NCBI RefSeq assembly: GCF_011682045.1
Contig: NZ_VVIW01000001.1
Coordinates: 1 to 64,000, forward strand
Reading direction: 5' to 3'
Source: Massilia aquatica
GTDB taxonomy: Bacteria > Pseudomonadota > Gammaproteobacteria > Burkholderiales > Burkholderiaceae_D
Length of the DNA stretch: 64,000 bases
The position numbers were made by a program, and so were the translations under genes. Positions 18,036 to 27,831 of the stretch are shown here, in pieces. Position 1 is the first letter of the stretch. Each line of letters opens with the position of its first letter. The notes beneath the pieces are model-generated. The model was not told the origin of the DNA, made no database searches, and saw only the letters and a program-made list of their open reading frames with translations.

Positions 18036-19766
18036 TTATCCACCGATTGCTGCAAGCATTGCGTCGGATGGTGATTTCCTATCCTGAAGACGGTAATGCT
18101 GTTCGAATTTTGAAAGCAAGACATCCTGTCTCGCCAAGATCACTTCTTCGGTCCAGGCGGCAGCGGCTAGGACCTGTGTGGTTAATACGAACGGTGAAAT
18201 TCCGTTTTTGGTGAAGTACGCAGTTTTTTTCTTGGCAAAATCAAAGTTCCGAGCTGCGCTGTTCTTCCTCCGGGTCAGAAGCGCAAGGTTACCGAGTCGA
18301 TGGACCAATGCCCGTCTTTTCTCAGCTTCTGGAATCCACTCTAGCCACTGGCTCTTCGCCATGGGAGTCTGAGGCAAAATATGTTCGACGCTAATTGTGT
18401 TGTAGGAATATATCGCTCCGCCACCAGACAGGAGCGAGTCCAACCGTACGAGTATCAAAGATACGGCTCTCGCAGAGTGCGTGTCGTAAATCGGCCCCGA
18501 CAGTGCTTCATAGGTTGAGTACTGTTCAACAGGCGAAAGTGCTAGCGGCGACTTGCTAGCCCACAAATCCTCTCCAGCTTCAATCGATGTCGTTAGCTTT
18601 GAAAACCTGTCGATACGATCGTTTACTCCAACCCTGCGAATTAGCATCGAATACACTAGAATCTCCATATCAGAGACAAACCGCAATATCAAATCAAAGT
18701 CGTTTCGATGGCGAACGAAGTAGGTTAACGTCGGTGGCATCCAGTCTCTAAATTCGACTTTGTTGATCCAAGTTAAAGACGCATTCACTTTTTCAGCGTT
18801 CTGTTGAGAAGTGTACGATGAGTCCCCGATCTCTTGAAACGCCACAGCCATTGGCTTCAGTATTTCGTCGATAAATTGTTCTGCTTTAGCGAACTTCACA
18901 TGCACACGAAATTCTTTAAGAAGCGTTTCTTGCGGTTTTATCTTTCGATAAACAGTTCGGATGTGCCCAAATAGATCGTTGAATTCATCACGGCCTAAGT
19001 CTTCTTCGAGCTCCTCCCACATCTGAGTATAGATCGGGCGAATTTTTTCGCTGATTTTCCCCGTGATCTCGGCCTTAAGAATGTCAGTAGCGCTTAGGTC
19101 GAGGCCCCGACTATTTAGTACGTTAAATATTCTAAATGCCGAGTCGAGATCCGGCGTAGATACCGCTACTAAGTAGCAACGCGTTGCTATGAACTGAGCA
19201 AGGCGAAGTTGCTCGCCGATCCCAATTTTGGATAGATACTTCATGTAGAACTTTGCGTTATCCCTCAGTCGATTTTGGCTGTCCGAAAGTTCGCTATTTA
19301 AGGAAACGAGCTTTTCCACCCCGCCTTCATGCTGCACATAGTCCTGAAAGAAGGCCTCATCCTTACTTCTCAGCGTTAGACGGTAATGATTTTCTGTGTT
19401 AAGGATGATGTCGCCTTGGTCGTAGATCATTTTTGAGATCCCAGCCCTTGCCATTCCGTTTTCAGCGTGCGCTCGAATTGCTGAGAGCAAGAGCGTTAGC
19501 GTCGTGAGGCGTTGTTGACCGTCAACTACTGTAGCGTCTGGCTGCGTTTCGGCTTTCACAAGCACAATACTTCCTAGGAAATACGGAGGAAGTTCGCTGA
19601 GCTCGCCTATAGAGCTACGCATAAAACCGAGCAGATCCTCCACGAGTTCACTCGCCTGCTCAACCTTCCAAGAGTAAGGCCGTTGATAGCCGGGTATTGT
19701 GAAGATGTAGTCATCGCTAAAGATTTTTGAGATTGCCTGTTCGTGAGCTGTTAATGTCTTCGTCAT
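18036..19766 (-). CDS. DUF262/DUF1524 (GmrSD-like) nuclease inside the type I R-M operon
   Basis: This 576-residue protein has an N-terminal DUF262 domain with the VDGQQRLTTLTLLL motif, a nucleotide-hydrolysing ParB-like fold, and a C-terminal DUF1524 HNH-type nuclease with SVEHILPQTP and a downstream Asn-rich LGNLALL...NSAARNFDF region. The arrangement is that of GmrSD-type modification-dependent restriction enzymes. It lies between hsdS and hsdR with short spacers (52 and 5 bases), so it is co-transcribed. It may restrict modified phage DNA that escapes the type I enzyme. Confidence 0.88.
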   Translation of the reverse strand: MTKTLTAHEQAISKIFSDDYIFTIPGYQRPYSWKVEQASELVEDLLGFMRSSIGELSELPPYFLGSIVLVKAETQPDATVVDGQQRLTTLTLLLSAIRAHAENGMARAGISKMIYDQGDIILNTENHYRLTLRSKDEAFFQDYVQHEGGVEKLVSLNSELSDSQNRLRDNAKFYMKYLSKIGIGEQLRLAQFIATRCYLVAVSTPDLDSAFRIFNVLNSRGLDLSATDILKAEITGKISEKIRPIYTQMWEELEEDLGRDEFNDLFGHIRTVYRKIKPQETLLKEFRVHVKFAKAEQFIDEILKPMAVAFQEIGDSSYTSQQNAEKVNASLTWINKVEFRDWMPPTLTYFVRHRNDFDLILRFVSDMEILVYSMLIRRVGVNDRIDRFSKLTTSIEAGEDLWASKSPLALSPVEQYSTYEALSGPIYDTHSARAVSLILVRLDSLLSGGGAIYSYNTISVEHILPQTPMAKSQWLEWIPEAEKRRALVHRLGNLALLTRRKNSAARNFDFAKKKTAYFTKNGISPFVLTTQVLAAAAWTEEVILARQDVLLSKFEQHYRLQDRKSPSDAMLAAIGG

Positions 19767-19818
19767 CTAAAAATCCATTGAAGTTGTCGTTCTAACTCTT
19801 GAGTTTGCGGCGCCGATT

Positions 19819-21168
19819 TCAGGCTGCCGTTCTCTCCCGGCCATCTATCCGAACATCGATCTTGCCAGTCACAGCAGCTGAGATCAAAGCGGTGCGGTGT
19901 TCTTTTTGCAGAGCGATGGCTTGTTTTGCCTTGGCGATGAGGATGTCGATTTTTTGATTTGTGGAAGAAATGTACCGGGCGATTGCTATCTGTTCAGTCA
20001 TTGGAGGCAAAGACACCTGCATGCCAGTCCAATCATCCTCCCGCAGGGCTTTGGTGCCGTGCGCTGCTTGATCCGTTCGCCCTAATATTTCCTTGCTCAA
20101 GCCACGTATAAGAACGGTGAGGTATTCCGGGTCGCAATTTGAATTGGCGCGTAATGCTTTTAGGTCCTGATTGATGGCCATCGGTACGGCATTGACAGTA
20201 ACTGGCAGTGTGTGGAGCAGAATCATTCCCCGGACTACGATTAGAACTGCGTTCGGTGCAATTAACGTAGCCCCGCCCTCGGAAACCGCCAGATCGGAAA
20301 TATGATCTTGTGTGTCATCTAGAACGTCAACTTTTAAATCTTTCGCCGATGCCCATGGATGCTTGCCGTTCCAGTAGTCGGGTCGATCCTTTGCTGGTGT
20401 GCCACCACTTGTCATGGTCATGATGTGCTTCATCGGTATCGTTATCCAATGCTCAGGCACGTCCCCTAGCCACGCTAATCCGCTCGGTTTAGTCGGCACG
20501 CTCGGATCGAGGCCCTTCGTCACAGCATGCGAGATTACCGCCTGGCGTTTTTCTTTGAGCAGGCCGATCATCGCTTCTTGCTTGGCGATCAGGGTGTCGA
20601 TCTTGGCCGTTTCACGATCGAGGAAGGCGGTGATACCCGCCTGCTCATGGCGGGATGGGGGGAATCCAAATCTACATGCACGCAACGCCTCGGCGGGTAA
20701 GTGGACAATAGTTGACTTCCCTATGGGACCAGTGAAACGTTCCTGTGCCGTTGCACAAACAAGAAGGTAATACATAAACGCCGGAGAGTCTGCTGTAGGG
20801 CTGAGAGGGCGCAATCTGTGCAGCGCCTTCTGGTAGTAGTATTCCCCGTCGGTATTCCAAATTGCAGACCGTCCAACGTCACCACCCTCGCAAACTAACA
20901 AATCGCCCGGCCTGAGCGAATAGCGAACACGATCAACTTTATTAAAATCCATTTCTGGCAATGCGGCAGTATTAATTCGGCCCCACTGAACGTCAGTATT
21001 TCTTAGGTATGGTGCCAGACGATTGCCGACGATGTTTTTTTGATCCAGCATCTTCCCGAGAGCAACCTCATATCGATAGCCTACGGCCGCAACCTTCCAT
21101 CCTTCAGGTACATCCCCCAGCCACTCCACGCCCGATGCCTTGTACTTGGGATATGGCTTGAACGTCAC
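19819..21168 (-). CDS. hsdS: Type I restriction-modification specificity subunit S
   Basis: This 449-residue specificity subunit has two target-recognition domains, each opened by a conserved [12 protein letters not shown] / [12 protein letters not shown] segment, and two helical spacers ([31 protein letters not shown] and its C-terminal counterpart). It sets the bipartite DNA sequence recognised by both methylase and nuclease. The GTG start overlaps the hsdM stop as GTGA, giving translational coupling. Confidence 0.93.
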   Translation of the reverse strand: MTFKPYPKYKASGVEWLGDVPEGWKVAAVGYRYEVALGKMLDQKNIVGNRLAPYLRNTDVQWGRINTAALPEMDFNKVDRVRYSLRPGDLLVCEGGDVGRSAIWNTDGEYYYQKALHRLRPLSPTADSPAFMYYLLVCATAQERFTGPIGKSTIVHLPAEALRACRFGFPPSRHEQAGITAFLDRETAKIDTLIAKQEAMIGLLKEKRQAVISHAVTKGLDPSVPTKPSGLAWLGDVPEHWITIPMKHIMTMTSGGTPAKDRPDYWNGKHPWASAKDLKVDVLDDTQDHISDLAVSEGGATLIAPNAVLIVVRGMILLHTLPVTVNAVPMAINQDLKALRANSNCDPEYLTVLIRGLSKEILGRTDQAAHGTKALREDDWTGMQVSLPPMTEQIAIARYISSTNQKIDILIAKAKQAIALQKEHRTALISAAVTGKIDVRIDGRERTAA

Positions 21169-23006
21169 GCAGTCACCTCGTTCAGCAACGCTAAAATCTC
21201 GCTCGTCACCGCCTTCAACTCGGCATCAATCTCTTCCAGCGAACGTGGTGGCGTGTACTGATAGAAGAATCGATTAAACGGGATCTCATATCCAAGCTTG
21301 GTCTTCTCATGGTCGATCCAGGCGTCGGGAACATGAGGCAGCACTTCCCGCTTGAAGTAGGCCTCGATGTCCTCCTTTACCGGCACGTTTTCAGTATCAC
21401 GCAACTTGGTATCCGCCTTGGGCTTGCCCTTCTTGTCGGCCACTGTCTTACCGTGCTCGTCGGTGAGCGGGCGCTCGACCGTGATGGTGCTGTAGCCAAA
21501 GTCATTGTTGTCGAAGATTCGGGAGACCAAGAACGTCTCAACCTTCCCGCCCTCGGGTGCAGTCGGGATTGTCTCGGCAGCAGGGACGATGCTGTCGCTG
21601 ATCGTTTTGCCGTCGGCATCAAAGCTCTTCACATGGCGCAGCTCTTCAAAACGGCCATGGAACTCGACAAGGCGCTTGATGTCAGCCGGGGCCAGTTCCT
21701 TTCGCTTGCTGCCGAGTGTCTTCCGCATCTTGCGGTAATACTCCGCACCGTTGATCAACTGAACCTTACCCTTGCGGGATGTGCTTTTCTTGTTGGTCAG
21801 TATCCAAACATAGGTAGAGATGCCGGTGTTGTAGAACATGTCGGTGGGAAGAGCAACGATCGCTTCGAGCCAATCGTTCTCGATGACCCAACGACGTATT
21901 TCGGACTCCCCCGAACCTGCCCCTCCCGTAAACAAAGGCGAGCCGTTCAAGACAATGCCGATACGGGAGCCACCGGTGTCTTTAATCTTGTCGTATGGCC
22001 GCATCTTTGACAACAGATGCATCAGGAACAGCAAGCTACCGTCCGACACACGAGGTAAGCCTGGGCCAAATCGACCGGCATGACCTCGTTGCTCGTGCTC
22101 CTTGCGAATGTCCTTCTCAACTTTTTTCCACTCGACGCCAAACGGCGGATTGCTCAACATGTAGTCGAAGTCTTTTCCTGCATGACCGTCATCCGACAAC
22201 GTATTGCCCATGATGATATTGCCCACGTCCTGACCCTTGATGAGCATGTCCGCCTTGCAGATGGCGTATGACTCATCGTTAAGTTCTTGGCCAAACATGA
22301 CGAGGCGAGCTTTTGGATTCAGACCATGCAAGTGTTCGCCAGCGATGCTCAGCATTCCGCCAGTTCCCGCTGTTGGGTCATAGATGGAACGAACAACGCC
22401 GGGCTTAGTCAGTGCTTCGTCATCTGTGGTGAACAGTAGGTCCACCATCAAGCGAATGACCTCTCGTGGCGTGTAATGCTCACCTGCGGTCTCGTTCGAG
22501 AGCTCAGCAAATCGACGGATTAGGTCCTCGAAGACTAGTCCCATGTCTGCGTTTGAAACCACGTTCGGATGCAGGTCGATCGCAGCGAACTTCTGCACTA
22601 TCAAAAACAGCAGATTGTTGTCGTCCAGCTTCTCGATCTGCTTGAAAAAATCGTATCTTTCGAATATGTCACGAGCGTTGTCGGAGAACGCGTTGATGTA
22701 TGCGATCAGGTTGGCTTTGATGTGCGCCGGGTCGCCTTGCAACTTGGCAAAGTCGAAGAGTGAGATGTTGTAAAACGACTGAGCCGCACGCTTGGTCAGA
22801 AACGTCTTGAGGTCGATTCCTTGGCTTTTTCTGGCTTCGACTTCAGCCAGGACGGCAGGCTTGTTGGCTTCAAGCACGCAATCCATGCGGCGTAGCAAGG
22901 TGAACGGTAAAATGACTTTCCCGTAGTCGGACTGCTTGTAGTCGCCTCGTAGTAAGTCGGCCACCGACCATGTGAAAGAAGCAATTTCGGAATAGTTTGA
23001 AGCCAC
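21165..23006 (-). CDS. hsdM: Type I restriction-modification DNA methyltransferase M
   Basis: This is a 613-residue adenine-N6 methyltransferase. The N-terminal helical HsdM domain ([33 protein letters not shown]) is followed by an SAM-binding domain with DPTAGTGGM and the catalytic NPPF motif ([13 protein letters not shown]). It methylates the host target to block cleavage. It is the first gene of hsdM-hsdS-DUF262-hsdR. Length is slightly above the common 500-residue class. Confidence 0.94.
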   Translation of the reverse strand: MASNYSEIASFTWSVADLLRGDYKQSDYGKVILPFTLLRRMDCVLEANKPAVLAEVEARKSQGIDLKTFLTKRAAQSFYNISLFDFAKLQGDPAHIKANLIAYINAFSDNARDIFERYDFFKQIEKLDDNNLLFLIVQKFAAIDLHPNVVSNADMGLVFEDLIRRFAELSNETAGEHYTPREVIRLMVDLLFTTDDEALTKPGVVRSIYDPTAGTGGMLSIAGEHLHGLNPKARLVMFGQELNDESYAICKADMLIKGQDVGNIIMGNTLSDDGHAGKDFDYMLSNPPFGVEWKKVEKDIRKEHEQRGHAGRFGPGLPRVSDGSLLFLMHLLSKMRPYDKIKDTGGSRIGIVLNGSPLFTGGAGSGESEIRRWVIENDWLEAIVALPTDMFYNTGISTYVWILTNKKSTSRKGKVQLINGAEYYRKMRKTLGSKRKELAPADIKRLVEFHGRFEELRHVKSFDADGKTISDSIVPAAETIPTAPEGGKVETFLVSRIFDNNDFGYSTITVERPLTDEHGKTVADKKGKPKADTKLRDTENVPVKEDIEAYFKREVLPHVPDAWIDHEKTKLGYEIPFNRFFYQYTPPRSLEEIDAELKAVTSEILALLNEVTA

Positions 23007-23506
23007 TGTATTGATCCTGAGAGTTAATTTCTATCAGGCATTGTAAAGGCAAGCGTCCGGGAGCTGGAAGAAAAGTAACCTGAGAGATCTAGTCGGATTT
23101 TCGTCACTAGAACCCACGAAAAATTGAAATTTGGTGGGTTCCGATTTCGATGAACAGCTTGTCCCCGTTGTGATTCCGGCCCGTCCTATTTTATTGTACA
23201 TAGTAGTAGAGACAGGAAACGAAGAGTACTGCTCCGCAGCACGACATCGTTGCTACGCCATCACTGTACGCAAGGTCAGGCCGCCACCGGATCTACTTCT
23301 GTATTTGAGGCCCGGAGTGAAGGCCGTCCAGCGACAGAAAATACTACCACGACAACATACGTGGCAAATAGTGGCACACTTCATCGCAGAAACTATGGAA
23401 AAATATTACGGTGAAGCGGGCCTTATTGACCATGATTCGGCTTTGGAGACCAGCGGCCACTACTGATCACTCTCGTGACTAGGATTAACTTCTTTGCGCC
23501 CCTTAC
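23007..23506. other. Region upstream of hsdM, with a short inverted repeat
   Basis: No gene is called; the 111-codon GTG frame at 23131 lacks a ribosome binding site and normal composition. AACCCAC at 23111 and GTGGGTT at 23134 form a hairpin whose 29-base sequence recurs in opposite orientation near 31790-31818, next to the integrase. The hsdM promoter should lie here. Confidence 0.4.
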
Positions 23507-23540
23507 GAAAAAGTGGCTCTCTCACCGACAGGGAGCCACT
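23507..23540 (-). terminator. Rho-independent terminator of the recombination module
   Basis: On the minus strand GTGGCTCCC pairs with GAGAGCCAC (one mismatch) and is followed by TTTTT. It lies directly after the 39-codon peptide gene at 23548. Confidence 0.8.
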
Positions 23541-23547
23541 GCGGCGG

Positions 23548-23667
23548 TTAGCCACCAAAGAAGACGCTGCCAGCAACCGCCTTCCCCAGCAAGAGCGACG
23601 CCAAGCCGAAGGCAATTTTGAGTAGCGGCACGCCGATGCAAACTGCGATCATACCGATCAGGATCAT
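23548..23667 (-). CDS. Tiny hydrophobic peptide coupled to the gp3-like gene
   Basis: This 39-residue peptide (starting MILIGMIAVCIGVPLLKIAF) is almost entirely hydrophobic and likely membrane-inserted. The ATG overlaps the preceding stop as ATGA, and a terminator follows within eight bases, so it is the last gene of the operon. The exact overlap and terminator placement support it being real. Function unknown; size and nature recall small phage membrane peptides. Confidence 0.6.
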   Translation of the reverse strand: MILIGMIAVCIGVPLLKIAFGLASLLLGKAVAGSVFFGG

Positions 23668-24596
23668 GGCGATGCTCCCGGTTTGTCGTTGCCGGCCTTT
23701 TTGTCCAGCTTCTCACGAAGAGTCGGTTTGGCCGTTTTGGGCGCCTGACCAAGTGCCATGTCATCAGCTCCGGCAGTTCCGCCATTGGCATTGGCATCAG
23801 GAAAGAACTCTTCCACGACCTCCGGAATTTCCTCGCCAGATTCCTCGAACGCACCGTTGGCGAAGCCCTGCCTGGCGCTTTCGTCCAGCGCTGCTTGGTC
23901 GTAGCCGACTGCCTTGCGTCGTTCATCGTTCGACCTGGCCTCGGCGATACCTTCTTCCAGCGTCATACCTTCCCTTACAGTAAGATCCACGTAGTAGACA
24001 GGAGTCCGGTGGCTCATCGTCGTGCTTTTTCCACGAAGGCGAAGTTCAAGCGGAAGACAGGCCAGCAAGTTTCCGGAAACGGCCCGGTAGTAGCTGAGTC
24101 GTGCTGCCAGACTTCGGATGCTGTTGAACCCAGTTGTGCGGAACATGAAGGTTCCCAGTTCATCATCATCTCCAATCTTCACGTTCAAACGGCCGTACGG
24201 CTTGCATAGGCCGCCCTTGGCGACCTGACAGCCATCCGGTGAGGGGCAAGGCAGCGTTTGTATCCCCGAGGCCGTGTAGCGTCTACAAACCTCGCCATTG
24301 CCAACACACAGCGGACGCCCGCTACTGCGATCAAACATGCTGTACTCGGCCCGCAAGTTGAGGTCGGGATCGTCAAATAAGACCCGGACCGGAATAGACC
24401 GGATTTTCCCGCTGACGGATGCCTTACGCAGGCCTTCATCGAACGGATGCAGCACCCAGCCATCCTTGCCTTGTACTTGCGAGGTGACGGTAAACTGATC
24501 GTCCTTTTCGGGCAACCGCTTCCCGTTCCTTTCCACGATCTTGCCAATACTGATCCGCCCCAATATCGGCGGCGTTATTGCTAAGCCTTTGATCAT
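23664..24596 (-). CDS. gp3-like (recombination directionality factor-like) protein
   Basis: This is a 310-residue protein. The ATG at 24596 is chosen because AGGAGAG lies just before it and the protein then begins MIKGLAITPPILGRISIGK. A Cys-containing core (CVGNGEVCRRYT, LPCPSPDGC, LCKPYGRLNV), then FMFRTTGFNSIRSLAARL, resembles proteins often annotated hydrolase or metal-binding and the phiC31 gp3-type fold. The acidic, Ala/Pro-rich tail is low in complexity. It lies between the YqaJ exonuclease gene and the tiny peptide gene, so a role in DNA recombination is likely. Directionality control of the integrase is only a guess. Confidence 0.6.
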   Translation of the reverse strand: MIKGLAITPPILGRISIGKIVERNGKRLPEKDDQFTVTSQVQGKDGWVLHPFDEGLRKASVSGKIRSIPVRVLFDDPDLNLRAEYSMFDRSSGRPLCVGNGEVCRRYTASGIQTLPCPSPDGCQVAKGGLCKPYGRLNVKIGDDDELGTFMFRTTGFNSIRSLAARLSYYRAVSGNLLACLPLELRLRGKSTTMSHRTPVYYVDLTVREGMTLEEGIAEARSNDERRKAVGYDQAALDESARQGFANGAFEESGEEIPEVVEEFFPDANANGGTAGADDMALGQAPKTAKPTLREKLDKKAGNDKPGASP

Positions 24597-24703
24597 TCTC
24601 TCTCCTATTGCCAGCGCCGCCTGCCCGAAGTTCTCGAACGGGACCGGCAGCGCAGGCAGCCCATTTATTCGGGCAATAGACTTCGGTTGAACTGCGAGGA
24701 CTG

Positions 24704-25705
24704 CTATGTGTTGATGAGGAACCTGCGGGTCCCAGCTCGGATCAACGGGTACGTAGACAACAGAGCTGGTTGATCTTTCATAAGTGCGATGACATCGAGA
24801 ATGAGCCCGTCCTTGCTGCGTTTCCACGAAACGGTTCCTGTCCCGAACTTTGCTCGACTGGCATCGCCCATACGTTGTTGGATACGTTGCTTTAGCTCGG
24901 CTTCGAGCTTCTCCCGAGCTTCAATATCGGCCCTGATTGCAACCAGGTCGGAGAAGGTGCTGGACATCTCGGTGTCGCCGACGAAATCCAACGTGTTACC
25001 ACTGTCGCTCGGGTACAGGCACTTCAAAGCTGTGGCCGCCGACTCTGAGCCATCTGCTGGGGGTGGCGTGTCGGTTTCGACGTACATCCAGAACTTCTGT
25101 TCAAGCTCGATCAGGCGGTTGATCAAAGCATCGTCTCGCTCTATACGATGGACTCGGATTTCTTGGCCGCAGATCAGCACACAGACATCAGCGGCGATCT
25201 TGTTCGTCACCGCAAGTTGATGTTGAACCTGTAACTGAACGTACTCAGGCACCCCGTCTTTCCAGAGCCTTGCGCCAAACTCGCCAGCCGTTTTACACTC
25301 TAGTATCTGTGCGTCACCGCCGTTCACGATCACATAGTCGAGGTTGGCCAGCATCCATCGGCGATCGGAATCAGGATGTTGAAGGACCGAGTTGATGCGA
25401 CGAACCTTATTGCCAGTGCGCTTCGTGTAGTGGGCCGCAACGATGGGCTCCAACAAGCTACCCCAGTACATCGGGCTGGTCTCGTCATTGGGATCGACCT
25501 TGGGCAGCTTCGCATCACGGCTTGTCTTTATCATCCACAGTTCGAGCTGGGATTGGTAAGGGTTCAGTCCCACCGCTGCGGCTGCATCGCTACTACCAAT
25601 GCCTCCTTTTCGAACGTTCAGCCAGTCATTACGGCTCAAGTCCTTTGTGGACACCAGCCTTAAAGCTGGGCTTCTCGATTTTTCCACTGCTGTTGCGATG
25701 TTCAT
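24704..25705 (-). CDS. YqaJ-type viral recombinase / exonuclease
   Basis: This 333-residue protein has the lambda-exonuclease-like YqaJ fold: GIGSSDAAAAVGLNPYQS near the N-terminus, the LANLDYVIVNG acidic motif and the ECKTA catalytic E-x-K pair. Such enzymes resect dsDNA ends for single-strand annealing. The ATG at 25705 is set by GAGGAG seven bases upstream. It follows the DUF932 gene on the same strand with a 75-base gap. No separate annealase (Bet/RecT) was recognised; the gp3-like neighbour or DUF932 protein might partner it. Confidence 0.82.
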   Translation of the reverse strand: MNIATAVEKSRSPALRLVSTKDLSRNDWLNVRKGGIGSSDAAAAVGLNPYQSQLELWMIKTSRDAKLPKVDPNDETSPMYWGSLLEPIVAAHYTKRTGNKVRRINSVLQHPDSDRRWMLANLDYVIVNGGDAQILECKTAGEFGARLWKDGVPEYVQLQVQHQLAVTNKIAADVCVLICGQEIRVHRIERDDALINRLIELEQKFWMYVETDTPPPADGSESAATALKCLYPSDSGNTLDFVGDTEMSSTFSDLVAIRADIEAREKLEAELKQRIQQRMGDASRAKFGTGTVSWKRSKDGLILDVIALMKDQPALLSTYPLIRAGTRRFLINT

Positions 25706-25780
25706 GCCGTTGCTCCTCAAATTGAAAAAGCCCAGCAGAGCGGTTACTCATGCCGGGCTTTCGTTGTAGCGGGTTAGATT

Positions 25781-26740
25781 TTAGGCGAGCATGATCAATG
25801 CCTCGTCGAGAGCTTTCTTCTTCAAGGAAGCGCCCTGTCCGAACCATGCTGATTCCAAGCGGTAGTCAGGGCTTCGAGCCCGCCGTTCGTGGTCAACGAA
25901 TTCAGTGACAGCGTTGAGCAGACCAAACGCAGTGGATTTCGACGATGCCAGTTCAGCGCCTTTCCCTTGGCCTTCGTACAGGCTCATCGCTTTCGTCATG
26001 GCACGTTCGTTCGTGAGTCCAGTAGCGGGATTGCTTGGGTCCGTGAAGACACGCAGGAAGTAGTTGAACGCTTCAGTGGTTTTCACTTTGCGGTCGGCGA
26101 GGCCCTTCATCTTGTACATGAATGTGTCCCACTGCGATACCGATACGCCCAACTGCGCCTTGACCTTGTTGGGATCGAAGCTCGTGCTGTGAGGAACTTT
26201 GACCGCTCCAGCGCCATCGGAAAGCGCTACTGCTAGTGTGTTGTTGCAGACCACTCGGATGCTTGTGAACTGAGCAGTGGTTGCCAAGGTGCCGTCACAG
26301 GCCGTGGCGAGCAGCAGGTAGCCGTTGAGGATGTCGTTGCCTTTCATGGTGGCAGATTGATTGGTGCGAGCCAGAGCCCAGATCTTGCGGCCTTCCTTTA
26401 GCACGCCAGCGGTTTCGAGCTCAAAGCCTGAGACATCGACCAAGTCACGATAGAACTCCAGTATCTCCTTGGGCTGCACGACCTTGTAGCGTGCCGAGAC
26501 GACCGAGAGCGCGGCCTTTGTGTCGCTACGATAGAGCACTTTTTGCTGGGGAAATGACATGATGGGTCCGAGTATCGCTGGGCTTTCAGTCATAAAGCGA
26601 ACAGGTGTCTCTTCGATACTAAATGCCATCCCTGCCTGACGCTGCCAGAATTCGATGGGTTGATGAGCATCAATGCGGTTTCCGAGGCCATGCCAAGGTA
26701 CGTCGTTTGCAAAGGCCATCGTTTCAACAAGGTGAGCCAT
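25781..26740 (-). CDS. DUF932 phage/plasmid-like protein
   Basis: This 319-residue protein of the DUF932 (TIGR03299) family begins MAHLVETMAFANDVPWHGLG and contains YKVVQPKEILEFYRDLV and TSIRVVCNNTLAVAL. The family occurs on plasmids, prophages and integrative elements; its biochemical role is not established. AAGGAA lies before the ATG. It is the first large gene of the minus-strand recombination module. Confidence 0.85.
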   Translation of the reverse strand: MAHLVETMAFANDVPWHGLGNRIDAHQPIEFWQRQAGMAFSIEETPVRFMTESPAILGPIMSFPQQKVLYRSDTKAALSVVSARYKVVQPKEILEFYRDLVDVSGFELETAGVLKEGRKIWALARTNQSATMKGNDILNGYLLLATACDGTLATTAQFTSIRVVCNNTLAVALSDGAGAVKVPHSTSFDPNKVKAQLGVSVSQWDTFMYKMKGLADRKVKTTEAFNYFLRVFTDPSNPATGLTNERAMTKAMSLYEGQGKGAELASSKSTAFGLLNAVTEFVDHERRARSPDYRLESAWFGQGASLKKKALDEALIMLA

Positions 26741-26824
26741 GGGTAGTTCCTTTCGTTTGTGATGGTCGTGACAGTGCTGCCGTAGCTACCGGCGGCAAGG
26801 CTTGGGTGTTGCTATAGTTGGGTA

Positions 26825-26932
26825 TCAGGCTGGGGTGGCGCGGCTGGCAAACCAGCGCTTAAGCATCCGAGCGACGACGATGATCACTTCGAACACCAGG
26901 GAGAGAACACTGTCGATAGTTGAGTTATTCAT
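26825..26932 (-). CDS. Tiny membrane peptide with strong ribosome binding site
   Basis: This 35-residue peptide (MNNSTIDSVLSLVFEVIIVV, then a basic tail ending RWFASRATPA) has one predicted membrane helix followed by positive charge. CAAGGAG precedes the ATG by a good distance. It lies 84 bases upstream of the DUF932 gene on the same strand and may be the first gene of that operon. Function unknown; the form resembles small membrane-acting peptides of mobile elements. Confidence 0.45.
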   Translation of the reverse strand: MNNSTIDSVLSLVFEVIIVVARMLKRWFASRATPA

Positions 26933-27103
26933 GGAACTGCTCCTTGGCGGGTTAGGTGAAGGTTTTGTTATGTACTCTTCTTATACCAAGGACACGGCGA
27001 GAAATTGAATTTAGGCCTGGATGCGCTTTTGTAAGCTTTGTTGGGATACTATTTGTGTGAGCCGTAGCTCATCTTACCTTTTCCGTACGTACAGGATTTC
27101 AGA

Positions 27104-27430
27104 ATGACCAAGACAGTTGCAGAACTCACCGAACAATATGCAAAGCTTGAGAACGACTTCAATAATCAACTCGGTGCCCTCGTTAGACAAATCGAAGCTG
27201 CTCGCAAGACCGAACAAGTGGAAGCCACGGCCAAAATCAAGGCTCTCATGGCCCAGCATGGCCTTTCCTCAGCAGATTTTGCAATTGCTAAGCCAGCAAA
27301 GAAGGGCAAGGCAAGTGGGGCGGTCGCGCCGAAGTTTCGTGACGACGCAACAGGGAAAACGTGGACGGGGCGCGGCCGCACGCCTAGATGGTTGACGCCT
27401 GAGAATCGTGATAGTTACAAGATTGACTGA
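27104..27430 (+). CDS. H-NS family nucleoid protein (second)
   Basis: This 108-residue paralogue of the protein at 12952 has an N-terminal coiled coil (about residues 5-50), a basic Lys/Ala linker and the DNA-binding motif TWTGRGRTPRWL near the C-terminus. It is divergent from the DUF932 operon and likely silences the AT-rich right half of the island. The ATG is the first in frame, with TTTCAGA upstream but no strong ribosome binding site. Confidence 0.86.
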   Translation: MTKTVAELTEQYAKLENDFNNQLGALVRQIEAARKTEQVEATAKIKALMAQHGLSSADFAIAKPAKKGKASGAVAPKFRDDATGKTWTGRGRTPRWLTPENRDSYKID

Positions 27431-27831
27431 GAAGGGGGTCTTGGAATTTTTAATCCAAGAAAAACCCTCAGTACGGAATTAATAAGAGTTGCAATCCATT
27501 ACTTTTTAGATGAGCGGTGGTTACGCTAGGAGGATACGTTGTCTTATTCCTGCACTTCTATAATCAGCGCTTAAAAGTCGCTATATGTCATCTTTTCGCT
27601 TGGGACTCGAAAAGCTATTAGGGAAGCGCTGATTTATTCAATATTTCTAAAATTTTCCTTTGTAATTCTTTGATTTTAAAGTGCGTGCTTTTTAGAAAAT
27701 TAGTAGTTCAGTACTTTTTAGGGTGAGCCCTTACGAACGAGGCACTTGCTGTTTTATTTAAATGATTTGCATACATTTTCTCGTGATGTATTCGTATTAC
27801 TAGACTAATTCTAAATTTTACTGGATATTAT
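27431..27831. other. Very AT-rich gap before the two-gene module
   Basis: No gene is recognised. The stretch is among the most AT-rich of the window, with many A/T runs (around 27640-27700), as expected of H-NS-silenced promoter DNA. The promoter of the 27832 operon should be here, but no confident -35/-10 pair was picked. Confidence 0.4.

Noticed and set aside
23131-23466. 111-codon GTG frame upstream of hsdM
   Set aside because: No ribosome binding site, starts inside the hairpin sequence, and has atypical composition with no family.
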